Part shown: positions 14,670-23,501 of the stretch, one piece after another
Layout of the letters: the number at the start of each line of letters is the position of its first letter
How positions within the stretch are numbered: the stretch's first letter is position 1
NCBI GenBank assembly: GCA_015060205.1
Contig: SUYY01000025.1
Location: 1 to 38,153, forward strand
From: Bacteroidales bacterium
Lineage (GTDB): Bacteria; Bacteroidota; Bacteroidia; Bacteroidales; UBA932
Direction: 5' to 3'
Length of the DNA stretch: 38,153 bases
Notes under the pieces: generated by a model
The model's database searches: none
What the model saw: only the letters and a program-made list of their open reading frames with translations
Told to the model about the DNA's origin: nothing
Made by a program: the position numbers and the translations under genes

Positions 14670-16682
14670 CTATTCCTGTACACATCTTATCGGATAAGCA
14701 TTGGATCGGAAAGAAGTGCCCTTCTTCTCGACCGATGCTCCTTTGTTGCTGGTCATCAGGTACCCCCTGACTGAATCATATGAACTCGAGGACCATACAC
14801 CGACTCTGGAAGAATCATAGATTCCGGTCAATATTATTCCTGTCGGATAGTAAACAGGTTCATCCATCAATACTCCCATAGGCCAATAACGCAGACCGGT
14901 CACTCCATCCTGCTCCCATGCGAGTTCCCTCTCACTCTGAAGTACCGTATCATTTGCCGGATTGGAGTCATTGGTATATACGAAATCTTCCCACAGATCT
15001 GCGTGCGGAACCTTCCATCCTGCAGGACATGGATCGAAAATGCTCTTTCCCTCCTTGTAAGAAGACGGTGAATTCCACGTATTGAATGTGGACATATCGC
15101 TGCACCAGTCATTCGATGCGACCTTGACATATACTTCAGGAGTCAGAACAGTCTGGTCCATAGTCATCTTGGAAGATACCACGGACAAAAGATCGGCAGT
15201 GAACGGATCCTTGCGTCCGAACTGATACATAAGACCGGTATTCTCCGGTGATGAAGCACCCAGATTCCTGTCCATCATATATTTATCGCGATATGTTGCA
15301 ACAAAAGCGTCTGTTCCATTTGCAGACGGTTCCCAGAAGTCACCGCCATACCTGTGGACAAAGCCTCCATCCACAGGATAGATATATTTCTTCTCAACCG
15401 GCTTCGAATGATATTCCGGATCATAATCTGTCGACCAGACATGCCAACTCCAGAGAATCTCATCTCCCTTCTTCAAGGCGATGACAGCATTTCCATAAAT
15501 ACCGTTTGCTACCGAGAAGAGGATTCTCTGATTTGGTCCCTTTCCGGATGTCGTAATCAGGGTAACGAGGTCCGGAACATCCTGCCACAGAATCTCTACA
15601 GTCCATTCAGACATTGCACTCAGGCATCGTGCATCATCGTGTCGGATATCTTTCCAGTATGCATTGACCTGAGATACCGGGATAGAGAATCTTCTGCTGA
15701 GCGTCTGTCCGTCTGTGACTCCACCGGCAGGATACGGATGTACTATGAAACAGTTGGCATTTTCCAATTCCACCTCTCCGTATTTTTCAACTGAGCCATC
15801 AAGATATGGGTCACCTACATCCGAGATTGTCAGAGACAGAGGATATCTGTGACCGGATTCTACCCCTGATACATCAACAGGAATCTTATATCTGTAGGCA
15901 ATGCCGTCGCCGTCAGTTGCAAGCACACGTATATGAACAAGTCCCTGGTCATCGCGAGGAACATACCAGAAATATCTATCCCCGGAGACCGCATCCGTTT
16001 CAGGATAATCAATACGAACGTCATGGGAGAGAGTTCCTGACGGAATCAGATCCTGAGCATAGAAACTGCAGTCCGGAACATCTGCCATCGTCACGGAATG
16101 CAAGGTCATGCCTGACCCCGGAGTATTGACAAGTTCAAACTCCACTTTTGCTGCATTGAATTCCAGTTCCACCTCCAAAGCATCTCCTGCCGCGATTGTA
16201 GCGGAAGCAAATCCGCTCATTATCAGATCCTTTTCACCGGATGACCAGTTATCTTCCGATCCTGTCACGGACTCTGATGCCTGCTTCATGTATGCAAGAG
16301 TAGGGACAGACCATTTCAGATCCGGATCATGGGTATTTGCGATGACAACTATAGTATTGACCTGGGATGATGTGACAAGAGAGACAAGTCTGGTCCGGTC
16401 ACCTTCTTCTATAGGATCTGACTGATAATCCATATATACCGGTGAACCGACCAGTTCAGAATCATCTGAAGAACCGCCGAACTGAAAGAGCCATATATCC
16501 TTGACAGAGAGTCTCTCGGAAAGGTCAGCATCAGGAAGAGCCTTTGTTGAAACGGCAAGTTCAATATCTTCTGTCGATTGCGGATGAGACGGACACACAA
16601 CGTCCTCAGCGATGCAGCCGCATACCGAAGCCGCACACATCACAATGGCGAAAACATATATGTATATTACTCTTGACATCAT
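14670..16682 (-). CDS. DUF4906/FISUMP tip-type lipoprotein, 670 aa (paralogue A)
   Basis: The signal peptide ends in VCGC (Cys23 likely lipidated), followed by T46-K47-A48. The DUF4906-like region reads DIWLFQFGGSSDDSELVG (62-79) and VVIANTHDPDL. A middle module has NCFIVHPYP (310-318) and EILWSWHVWSTDYDPE (408-423). The FISUMP domain starts at MMDRNLGA (469-476) and continues with MYQFGRKDPF, FDPCPAGWKVP and a final IRCVQE. It begins in an ATGA overlap with the preceding pilin gene. It shares architecture and many identical blocks with the next gene downstream. Inferred surface adhesin at the fimbrial tip; ligand unknown. Confidence 0.78.
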   Translation of the reverse strand: MMSRVIYIYVFAIVMCAASVCGCIAEDVVCPSHPQSTEDIELAVSTKALPDADLSERLSVKDIWLFQFGGSSDDSELVGSPVYMDYQSDPIEEGDRTRLVSLVTSSQVNTIVVIANTHDPDLKWSVPTLAYMKQASESVTGSEDNWSSGEKDLIMSGFASATIAAGDALEVELEFNAAKVEFELVNTPGSGMTLHSVTMADVPDCSFYAQDLIPSGTLSHDVRIDYPETDAVSGDRYFWYVPRDDQGLVHIRVLATDGDGIAYRYKIPVDVSGVESGHRYPLSLTISDVGDPYLDGSVEKYGEVELENANCFIVHPYPAGGVTDGQTLSRRFSIPVSQVNAYWKDIRHDDARCLSAMSEWTVEILWQDVPDLVTLITTSGKGPNQRILFSVANGIYGNAVIALKKGDEILWSWHVWSTDYDPEYHSKPVEKKYIYPVDGGFVHRYGGDFWEPSANGTDAFVATYRDKYMMDRNLGASSPENTGLMYQFGRKDPFTADLLSVVSSKMTMDQTVLTPEVYVKVASNDWCSDMSTFNTWNSPSSYKEGKSIFDPCPAGWKVPHADLWEDFVYTNDSNPANDTVLQSERELAWEQDGVTGLRYWPMGVLMDEPVYYPTGIILTGIYDSSRVGVWSSSSYDSVRGYLMTSNKGASVEKKGTSFRSNAYPIRCVQE

Positions 16683-17803
16683 ATTTCTGTCGATCCTCCT
16701 CCACCGTCAATCCAGTTACCGTCCAAAGTCCACTCACCCACTGTCTGGGTCTTCATCTGACCGTCCACCACCACATCATTCCCTTCTTCATCGACCCAAT
16801 CCTTTGTGGTCAGTCTCAAAACCACAGACTCAGACGTCCATATCACATCATAAATATAATAGCCGGCACGGACAAGTATCTGGGAAACCGCAAGATTTAC
16901 CGGCATCTCAGCAATGACCTCGTTCCCATCGGCATCCTTTGCATGCACGAGTACCGTGAATGATATACCCAATGATCCCAGCCCTCTTGGAATATAATTT
17001 CCGGCAAAGAGGAATATATCCCCCGTAGTCCATACATCACCGGATGAATCATATTCAAGCGACGCGTCGTAGGAGTCCTCCTCAAACTCTACGGTCTGAA
17101 GATTGGGAAGATAATCTCCCTTTTGAGAAGTATTACCGAGAATGACTTTACTGTCCTTTATCTCATAATTCTGCTGCAGTTGCTTGTCAGGACTCTGCAG
17201 TATGTTCACCCTGACCTTTGAAAAGACCGGAGAAAGGCTTGTTCCGGAAAAATATATCCTATAGTCAGAAATTGTGACCGGAATGGATGTGCTTACATAG
17301 AAATGATGGTCTGATTCCTTTGTGGCATCCAATGGGAAAATCACACGACCTGTACCGTCAGTCTTGTGGGAATACATTCGACCCGGAGAGACCAGAACTG
17401 CATAGTTTGTATTATTCGGCAATGATACCCTCAATGAATATTTCTTATCATCATCAATCTTGCCATCCGTAAGGACCGGTTTTCCTTCATCATCAAGGTG
17501 ACATGGTCTGAAGGTCCTTGTGTCATCATCCGAAAGTATATATGTTCCTGTTCCGTCCGCCTGATCAGACATCGAAGAACTCTCTACGGTCACAAGATTG
17601 ACATTATTGATGTCAAAAAGCATGAAGCGCAGAGTTGTTCCGGATGCGACCTTAGTAACCTCACCATCCGACGACTTTACTGAAAGGCCATCCACCTGAA
17701 CATCAACAGGCACCAGATCTCCCGGAATATGGTCCGCCTTTTCCTGACATCCGACCGACATCAGGAAACAAAGAATGAATATGAGAACCGGATTACAACG
17801 CAT
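16679..17803 (-). CDS. Fimbrillin-like accessory lipoprotein
   Basis: A 374-residue lipoprotein (MRCNPVLIFILCFLMSVGC, Cys19) with V42-K43-S44 and a second T50-K51-V52. It has a first beta domain containing LRFMLFDINNVNLV (58-71) and YAVLVSPGRMY. The second domain has LSPVFSKVRVNIL and the closing strand VVLRLTTKDWVDEEG. A Gly-rich tail (GNWIDGGGGSTEI) ends the protein, which is unusual for the group and may be flexible. It starts 3 nt after the preceding gene, and its stop overlaps the next start. Probable minor pilin. Confidence 0.7.
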   Translation of the reverse strand: MRCNPVLIFILCFLMSVGCQEKADHIPGDLVPVDVQVDGLSVKSSDGEVTKVASGTTLRFMLFDINNVNLVTVESSSMSDQADGTGTYILSDDDTRTFRPCHLDDEGKPVLTDGKIDDDKKYSLRVSLPNNTNYAVLVSPGRMYSHKTDGTGRVIFPLDATKESDHHFYVSTSIPVTISDYRIYFSGTSLSPVFSKVRVNILQSPDKQLQQNYEIKDSKVILGNTSQKGDYLPNLQTVEFEEDSYDASLEYDSSGDVWTTGDIFLFAGNYIPRGLGSLGISFTVLVHAKDADGNEVIAEMPVNLAVSQILVRAGYYIYDVIWTSESVVLRLTTKDWVDEEGNDVVVDGQMKTQTVGEWTLDGNWIDGGGGSTEI

Positions 17804-17806
17804 AGG

Positions 17807-18808
17807 CTAAAATTCAAGTTCCGATACAGTCGGCACCGTATCATAATCCCTTACGGTCACGTTCGGACTTATCATGACAAAGTCATCGAGAGTGACCTCA
17901 TAAATATATCTCTTTCCCGATTTGAACGGATGAGTACCATCCTGCTGTACCGGAGGTAAAGGCAGGTAAAAAGTCTCTGTGTCGAATCCGTAACGGGCCC
18001 TCAGACGCATCTCGATTCCGGACGGATTGTCATAGTCATCCACAGGCGGAATAATGATGTCAAAATCAGTCGCTGTTCCCGGGCTCAACTGAAGATGCGG
18101 ATATATGGAAACGTTCATCCATTCTCTTCCGTAGACCAGGTCACTGATCGCTCCGGTCTTTGCATTGATGTTTCCTGATTTTGCAATGATATCCTCAGAT
18201 ACATTGCGGATATATACATTGGAAATATAATCGGAATTGGAGAATACCGTCTTGACCCTGAGAGTGATACACGACTGCACATGTGTAAATCTGAGAAATT
18301 TGTTCGCCATAGATGACTCGACGACTATATTCTCCTCCCTTGCGAGCATTATATCATTCTGTTCTGATGTGACAAAAGGTATTGTGGATATGTCCGACAT
18401 GCCGGAAGTATATGGAACATAGGCATATACGTCCACCGGAGTTCCTTTCATGATACCTATCACATCAAGGCCGTCCGTTTCCACACCATTTGGAAAGAAC
18501 TGCCATGTAAAGCCGAATTCTGATAAATTCGGATCCCATTGTGCATCGACCTGCGCCTTGAGATTCTCGTAGCCGAGCACATGTGGTGTAGTGGTTCCCT
18601 GATTATAAACGAAGATACTTCCGGCAAAAGTAAAATTGACACCATCAATAGTACCGAAAGGAGCCTTGGTCTGTACATCAACTGTATGACCGAAGACCGG
18701 AGTGAAAGTAAGGTAAGCCCATTCTCCTGACTCATGAGCAAGAGGTGCCTTGCTGCATGAAAGACATGCAACAGTCAAGGAAACGAATATGAGTCTGAAT
18801 ACCTTCAT
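17807..18808 (-). CDS. Fimbrillin-family accessory lipoprotein
   Basis: A 333-residue lipoprotein (MKVFRLIFVSLTVACLSC, Cys18) with T47-K48-A49. Typical Mfa-like fimbrillin phrases are VDVYAYVPYTSGMSDISTIP, NDIMLAREENIVVESS and NKFLRFTHVQSCITLRVKTV, followed by the closing DIIIPPVDDYDN and YIYEVTLDDFVMI. The motif in which a domain of the type 'D-[IL]-hydrophobic' precedes 'F-x-H-x-x-[SA]' is the recurring pilin hallmark. It is separated by 1 nt from the preceding gene and by 3 nt from the next. Predicted minor pilin displayed on the surface. Confidence 0.75.
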   Translation of the reverse strand: MKVFRLIFVSLTVACLSCSKAPLAHESGEWAYLTFTPVFGHTVDVQTKAPFGTIDGVNFTFAGSIFVYNQGTTTPHVLGYENLKAQVDAQWDPNLSEFGFTWQFFPNGVETDGLDVIGIMKGTPVDVYAYVPYTSGMSDISTIPFVTSEQNDIMLAREENIVVESSMANKFLRFTHVQSCITLRVKTVFSNSDYISNVYIRNVSEDIIAKSGNINAKTGAISDLVYGREWMNVSIYPHLQLSPGTATDFDIIIPPVDDYDNPSGIEMRLRARYGFDTETFYLPLPPVQQDGTHPFKSGKRYIYEVTLDDFVMISPNVTVRDYDTVPTVSELEF

Positions 18809-18809
18809 A

Positions 18810-19808
18810 TTATTCTATAACAATCGGTCCGCCTACCGGAACATCTTCAAACATTTCAACATATGGTGCCAGAAGCATCAGTACACCACCTTTTACTGTA
18901 ATTGTAAGAACCGTGGTCTTGCCGGGGAGAAGCGGCAGATTGTCGACCGAATATTTCTTATCGACGGATCCCAGTCCTTCAAACGCAAATCTGAACGAAT
19001 ATCTGCCTTCAATTGGTGGGATAAGTATATCAAGAGACCTCTCACCTGCTGCAGGGTAACCTACTTCCAGTTTCTGACCATCCTTGCAGAAATCTATGGT
19101 CTGCCACTGCGATTCGTCTGCAGGACCATATTCAAAAGTCGCATTTCCATCCTTGTCAACCAGCATGGTCACCTGGTCAGGCACATCGATCTTTGCACTT
19201 ACCACGCTCTTGAATGTGACCTGACTGTCATAATCATCTGCAACGACCACCAGTCTGAGGCGGGATAAGGCATGTACAAAGTTCAGATCTATACCGACGC
19301 CTGAATTTTCATAATAGTTTCCTTCTGCAGGTTCGGAATAGATTATGTCTGTAAGTCCGTCAGAAAGATTCCAGAACACCTTTGCGGGAGAGTCTCCTGT
19401 TCCCGGAACATATGAATCCCCCTGCGGATAATATGCAAGGAAATTGATATCCTCATCAAGAGGAACACCATTGGCATCGAGAGGGAAATGCTGACTTGGA
19501 GACGCCACCAGGACATCGCTTCCGGCATCGATATGTCCCAGTATGCTTACAGACTGCACCTGGTTGAATGCAGGCACATCGCCATCGGCACCGCGGATTA
19601 TCTGAATTCCATCCACATCAGCCAATGGTCTTGAGGAAGAATCCGAATCGATGATTCCACTTCTGGTCTGCTCCCCTACACTGGCCTTGAGCATGACAGG
19701 ACAGTCACCATAATGCACAACTGCATCTTTCTGACAACTTCCAATGAAAACGGAAGATATCAGAATCACTGCAAATGTCTTGAATATGTTTCCTGTCAGT
19801 CTCATCAT
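18810..19808 (-). CDS. Fimbrillin-family accessory lipoprotein
   Basis: A 332-residue lipoprotein (Cys25 in FIGSC). It is the only pilin in the operon with Arg in the cleavage-like motif, T48-R49-S50. Mfa-like family features are clear: FLAYYPQGDSYVPG, LTDIIYSEPAEGNYYENSG, the hallmark NFVHALSRLRLVVVADDY, LDILIPPIEGRYSF and a closing LPLLPGKTTVLTITVKGG. The start overlaps the preceding stop as ATGA. Predicted minor fimbrial subunit. Confidence 0.76.
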   Translation of the reverse strand: MMRLTGNIFKTFAVILISSVFIGSCQKDAVVHYGDCPVMLKASVGEQTRSGIIDSDSSSRPLADVDGIQIIRGADGDVPAFNQVQSVSILGHIDAGSDVLVASPSQHFPLDANGVPLDEDINFLAYYPQGDSYVPGTGDSPAKVFWNLSDGLTDIIYSEPAEGNYYENSGVGIDLNFVHALSRLRLVVVADDYDSQVTFKSVVSAKIDVPDQVTMLVDKDGNATFEYGPADESQWQTIDFCKDGQKLEVGYPAAGERSLDILIPPIEGRYSFRFAFEGLGSVDKKYSVDNLPLLPGKTTVLTITVKGGVLMLLAPYVEMFEDVPVGGPIVIE

Positions 19809-20947
19809 TCCACTGTCATCCCGGCATCAGGACCCTTCTCCCATGGTTTTATGACACCTCCGATGGAAGCCCTGTTTCCCAATGCGGATTCAGGCGTCGC
19901 GGAGCCTTCGGACTTTACTTCAGTAATGGTGATGTCGTATCGTCCGTTTCTTACGATATCACCGTAATCTGTACTTGTAATGCTTGATGCACTACCGTCT
20001 GTTATATCTACCCTGTAATATGTAATCCTGTCCGATCCGTCATATTTTCCTCCGATGACCAGACAAGTGGCATCGGGATGACATGGATATATGTTTCCAT
20101 ACTTATCCTTGGATGTCGGTGCAGTTGACTCCGGGAGATATATGGCATCGGTTATCCTCTGACCTGACTCTACAGTCTGCGCAGACGCTTCAATAAGCGT
20201 AAGTCCGTGTCTTTCGACAGTTGACGGCAGACTCGGATTATCTGCAACTGGACCGTTCTTTCCATCAAGGGAATATGTATATATATTGTCCAAATACGGA
20301 ACAGCCATTCCCTGTTTCAGACAATTGTACACATAGGCCCGGGTGAGAACGAAATTATCTGCAACATTATAGAGATCTATCTTTGAGACCGCTCTCAGAA
20401 GCCAAATCGAGCCATAGAAGAAATCCATGCCCGGATATACATGGACCGGAGAGTCCATCATCCAGAACATCGGTATCGCGGTGTCGGTCCAGGAGGATGA
20501 AACCGTCTGCTCCGAGCACTCGAAGATGATGTCATCAAATGCTGTTTCGACATCATCCCCTTCTCCCACGACCTTCCTATCTCCCTGATACAGTTCACCG
20601 TCGATCTGTTCCAGGTCCATATTGACAAGAATAGCGAGCCGTATGTCAGCATCTTCATTCTTCATCTTAAGCCGCAGCATTCCGTCTGAGCATGCTACGG
20701 TCTGAGGGATGTAGCCGAAAAGGAATTCACCATCAGCATTCTTCTCGAAAACAAGTACATCAATCTCCTCTATCGCGTCTTCCCTGTCTGAAGAAGACTT
20801 TGTAGGAGGTCCGAGTTCATCCAGACAAAGAGACAATTCCATATATATATCTTTCTTATCTTCATCACGCACGACAAGTTCCTTCATACATCCGGAGAAT
20901 GTAAGAAGAACCGCAAATGCAATGAAGTATAAGAAAGTGCCTCTCAT
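19805..20947 (-). CDS. FimA/Mfa1-type pilin subunit, 380 aa
   Basis: A lipoprotein (MRGTFLYFIAFAVLLTFSGC, Cys20) with T49-K50-S51. The N-terminal FimA-like domain reads EDAIEEIDVLVFEKNADGEF (56-75) and DIRLAILVNMD. The C-terminal domain has CLVIGGKYDGSDRITYYRVD and GDIVRNGRYDITITEVKSEG, then GGVIKPWEKG at the end. The segment 'IVRNxxYxITIxxV' is the same fold signature as the major pilin. It sits directly after the anchor gene and may link the stalk to the accessory subunits. Translation is coupled with the next gene through an ATGA overlap. Confidence 0.78.
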   Translation of the reverse strand: MRGTFLYFIAFAVLLTFSGCMKELVVRDEDKKDIYMELSLCLDELGPPTKSSSDREDAIEEIDVLVFEKNADGEFLFGYIPQTVACSDGMLRLKMKNEDADIRLAILVNMDLEQIDGELYQGDRKVVGEGDDVETAFDDIIFECSEQTVSSSWTDTAIPMFWMMDSPVHVYPGMDFFYGSIWLLRAVSKIDLYNVADNFVLTRAYVYNCLKQGMAVPYLDNIYTYSLDGKNGPVADNPSLPSTVERHGLTLIEASAQTVESGQRITDAIYLPESTAPTSKDKYGNIYPCHPDATCLVIGGKYDGSDRITYYRVDITDGSASSITSTDYGDIVRNGRYDITITEVKSEGSATPESALGNRASIGGVIKPWEKGPDAGMTVE

Positions 20948-20951
20948 AAAA

Positions 20952-21995
20952 TTAAAGTATACCGCTCTGTGGCCTTAAAATCCAACCGTTAATATGAAGT
21001 TCAACCAGCGCATAAGGGTTCACGATGGTTCCTGTAGGCATCACGACCAGTGACACGGAGAAACTGTCCATATAATCAAGATACTGCTGATCGGTCAGTG
21101 ACACCTTATACTTGGACTCATAGTGCTTACGGGTAAGCAGAATGTACTGAATAAGGTCAATATCGAGTACAAGCCTTTCAGTATGTCTTTCACGTATGAC
21201 AAGACGGGTGTTCAGGTCCTTCTTCAGACGAAGAGTATTGAGTTCCGCTCTTGCAACTGTAAGATTAAGTGCCGCATTCTCCTCAGGTTCTCCTGAATCA
21301 TAGTCATTAAGGTTTGCAGTTTCGACCAGATATGCACCATAAGACACCTTGTCATCATTGATAAGGCTGAAGTCATGAGCCATATGGCCGTTCGCAGAGA
21401 CAATCTCGTAAGTGAAAGTGTCACCCTTGATGGAATTTCCCGACATGTCATGAAGAACAACGACAAAGTCATTATTGGCCTTGGACATATTCATCGTATA
21501 TCTGCGATAGGCATCTTCCTTCACTTCCACATCCTCAAGCATTCCATGCCAGAGAGGAACCAGACAGTCGTTCTGACGGTTATCCTGATCCCTTTCCAGA
21601 AGGACATGGAGGTCATCAATCGTGGACACACCTTCCTGAAGGTCAGGTGCGGTATAATGGCTGTCCTCCAGCGCAGTCCAGGCCACAAGATCATAGTGAC
21701 CTGGAGCGACTGGGACATCCATGGTAAAATCACTCTGCCTCAGAGCATCACCTTGCTCGCTGAATCGGCCGACATATGTGCCGTCGCTGCTGAAGACATA
21801 GAGCGTAAGGTCGCTTGCCTCATGAGCAAAGACCGAAGAGTTATACCCTCCTGCCTTCTCCACTGAAGCATCTACCTCGAAATGTATCTTGCAGCCTCGA
21901 GGACAACCGCTAAGGTCATCCTTGACCCACGAACAGCCGACTGCCCCCGCGAGCATGAGGGCACTGGCAATAAGTCTTGTGATATTCTGAAACAT
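20952..21995 (-). CDS. mfa2: FimB/Mfa2 family fimbrial anchor lipoprotein
   Basis: In Porphyromonas, FimB/Mfa2 proteins stay lipid-anchored in the outer membrane, hold the base of the fimbria and limit its length. Here a lipoprotein signal (Cys21 in AVGC) is followed by the family opening VKDDLSGCPRGCKIHFEVD (24-42), then DLTLYVFSSDGTYVGRF (62-78), VAPGHYDLVAWTAL (100-113), and the characteristic close VELHINGWILRPQSG. It has 347 residues, which is usual for the family. It does not show the small-residue/Lys/small-residue context of the pilins at the equivalent place, as expected for a protein that is not cut. It follows the major pilin by 39 nt. Confidence 0.88.
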   Translation of the reverse strand: MFQNITRLIASALMLAGAVGCSWVKDDLSGCPRGCKIHFEVDASVEKAGGYNSSVFAHEASDLTLYVFSSDGTYVGRFSEQGDALRQSDFTMDVPVAPGHYDLVAWTALEDSHYTAPDLQEGVSTIDDLHVLLERDQDNRQNDCLVPLWHGMLEDVEVKEDAYRRYTMNMSKANNDFVVVLHDMSGNSIKGDTFTYEIVSANGHMAHDFSLINDDKVSYGAYLVETANLNDYDSGEPEENAALNLTVARAELNTLRLKKDLNTRLVIRERHTERLVLDIDLIQYILLTRKHYESKYKVSLTDQQYLDYMDSFSVSLVVMPTGTIVNPYALVELHINGWILRPQSGIL

Positions 21996-22034
21996 AATGA
22001 TTTTTTATAAAACAGTTTTATTTACAAATCTCTG

Positions 22035-23477
22035 TTAGCCGAGAACAGCGTTCTGAGCACGAACTGTCCAAGGTCTTACGAAGAGAGTAGCCTGGAAATA
22101 TGACTCTTCCATTTCGATTTGTTCTGGCTCGACTGTAGGAACGTCATTTCCAAGACCATTGATTTCAGTGATGGTCACCTGGTAGTCATTGTTTCTCACG
22201 ATAGCATACACCATGAAACCGACTTCAAGAGGGTCGAAGTTGTCGTAATGCTTGATGTAGTATGTGTAGTAGCATACGCCGCCAACAAACTTCTTCGCGC
22301 CAAAGTCTTTATAATTGTCAGCAGTGAGGCTGAAGTCATTTGCGTCGTTCAATGTTTCAAGGCTGTCATAGAACTTACCGCCGAAATACCAAAGGTCATC
22401 TCCTGTGCTGTATGTAGCGGCTCCGTTTGCATCGAAGTAATTGTTGCTTGCAGGAGTGATTGATGCCTTAAAAGCAATTGCAGTAGCATAGGTCTTGAGT
22501 TGGTTTTCAGTAGCCATGACATTCTCGTTGCAGTAGATGAGAGTGTTCATGCCTGTTCCCGCAGGCATTGCAGCGTAGGCGTCATTTATGTTGACTTTAT
22601 TCGAGAAGTTGATATTTCCAGGCATGTTGTCTGTATATGCGACCTTCATTGATGTCTCCGGATCGACAACCTGGTTTGCATTCTCAGTGACAGGGCCATA
22701 TGACAATGTACCGAGTTTTCCGTCCTTATCAACTGTTCCCACCTGTCGGAATACGTTGGTCTTTTCGGTGAGGTTCACTACCTTATATCCGGTAAGTGTT
22801 ACAGTCGCTTCTGATATATTGGATACGGCATTGTCCGTCATGGAAATCTTTGCATTTGACCTTTCCATATAGAGAGACACCTTTGCAGGATTCTCGAATG
22901 TGTTTGCGCTTGAGATTGTCACTTCACATGACATGACACCTGCTTTGCTACGGCTTGACATTGGAAGACCTGTATCAGGTATTATAGTCACAGGGGTAAA
23001 TTCGCTGGTCATTGAGCAGAATTGTGCCTCTGTTTTGCCAGCAAGGCTATTGTTATTATCAAAGTTCTGATTGATGGTTGCATATACATTATATGTTCCT
23101 GTCTCAAGTTTTGTAGGCACAGTTGTCTTCTTTACGTGGTTTTCATCAGAAATGGCAGAAGTGATGTTTGTTTCTGAGACTTCGATGGACTTTACAAACT
23201 TGTTGTCGTCTTTCTTAAAGAAATAGAAGACTGCAGTTTTAACCTTGTGCTCATCTGCAGTACCCACGTCAGTGCCAGGAGCCTGAATTCCGTCTTCGTC
23301 AGGATCAGTATCAGCCTCATAATCAGCCTTTGTCATCTGATCACCGTCAAAATTCAAAGAGAACTCAATGTAGGCATTTGTCAATTCACCTTGTTTCTCT
23401 GCTACAGGGTCCTTCTGGCAACCTGTCAATGCTCCAAGCAGCACCGCTGCCGAAAGCAAGAAATAAAAACGTTTCAT
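22035..23477 (-). CDS. mfa1: Mfa1 family major fimbrial subunit
   Basis: This is the predicted stalk pilin, exported as a lipoprotein (MKRFYFLLSAAVLLGALTGC, Cys20) and polymerised at the surface by strand exchange after pro-peptide removal. The C-terminal Mfa1 signature is complete: FVGGVCYYTYYIKHYDN, then VGFMVYAIVRNNDYQVTITE, INGLGNDVP and a last strand ATLFVRPWTVRAQNAVLG. The N-terminal domain has AVFYFFKKDDNKFVKSIEV (82-100) and TGTYNVYATINQN. The cleavage-like motif is T49-K50-A51, and there is no Arg between residues 4 and 175. A 39-nt AT-rich spacer with a weak hairpin separates it from the anchor gene, which might allow higher expression of this subunit. Confidence 0.88.
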   Translation of the reverse strand: MKRFYFLLSAAVLLGALTGCQKDPVAEKQGELTNAYIEFSLNFDGDQMTKADYEADTDPDEDGIQAPGTDVGTADEHKVKTAVFYFFKKDDNKFVKSIEVSETNITSAISDENHVKKTTVPTKLETGTYNVYATINQNFDNNNSLAGKTEAQFCSMTSEFTPVTIIPDTGLPMSSRSKAGVMSCEVTISSANTFENPAKVSLYMERSNAKISMTDNAVSNISEATVTLTGYKVVNLTEKTNVFRQVGTVDKDGKLGTLSYGPVTENANQVVDPETSMKVAYTDNMPGNINFSNKVNINDAYAAMPAGTGMNTLIYCNENVMATENQLKTYATAIAFKASITPASNNYFDANGAATYSTGDDLWYFGGKFYDSLETLNDANDFSLTADNYKDFGAKKFVGGVCYYTYYIKHYDNFDPLEVGFMVYAIVRNNDYQVTITEINGLGNDVPTVEPEQIEMEESYFQATLFVRPWTVRAQNAVLG

Positions 23478-23501
23478 AATAGGATTGTTGATAAGTTAAT
23501 A

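Noticed and set aside
21996..22034. Terminator between the major pilin and anchor genes
   Set aside because: The hairpin (ATAAAA-CTG-TTTTAT) is short and pure A/T in the stem and is followed by A rather than T on the coding strand. It could at most be a weak processing site.
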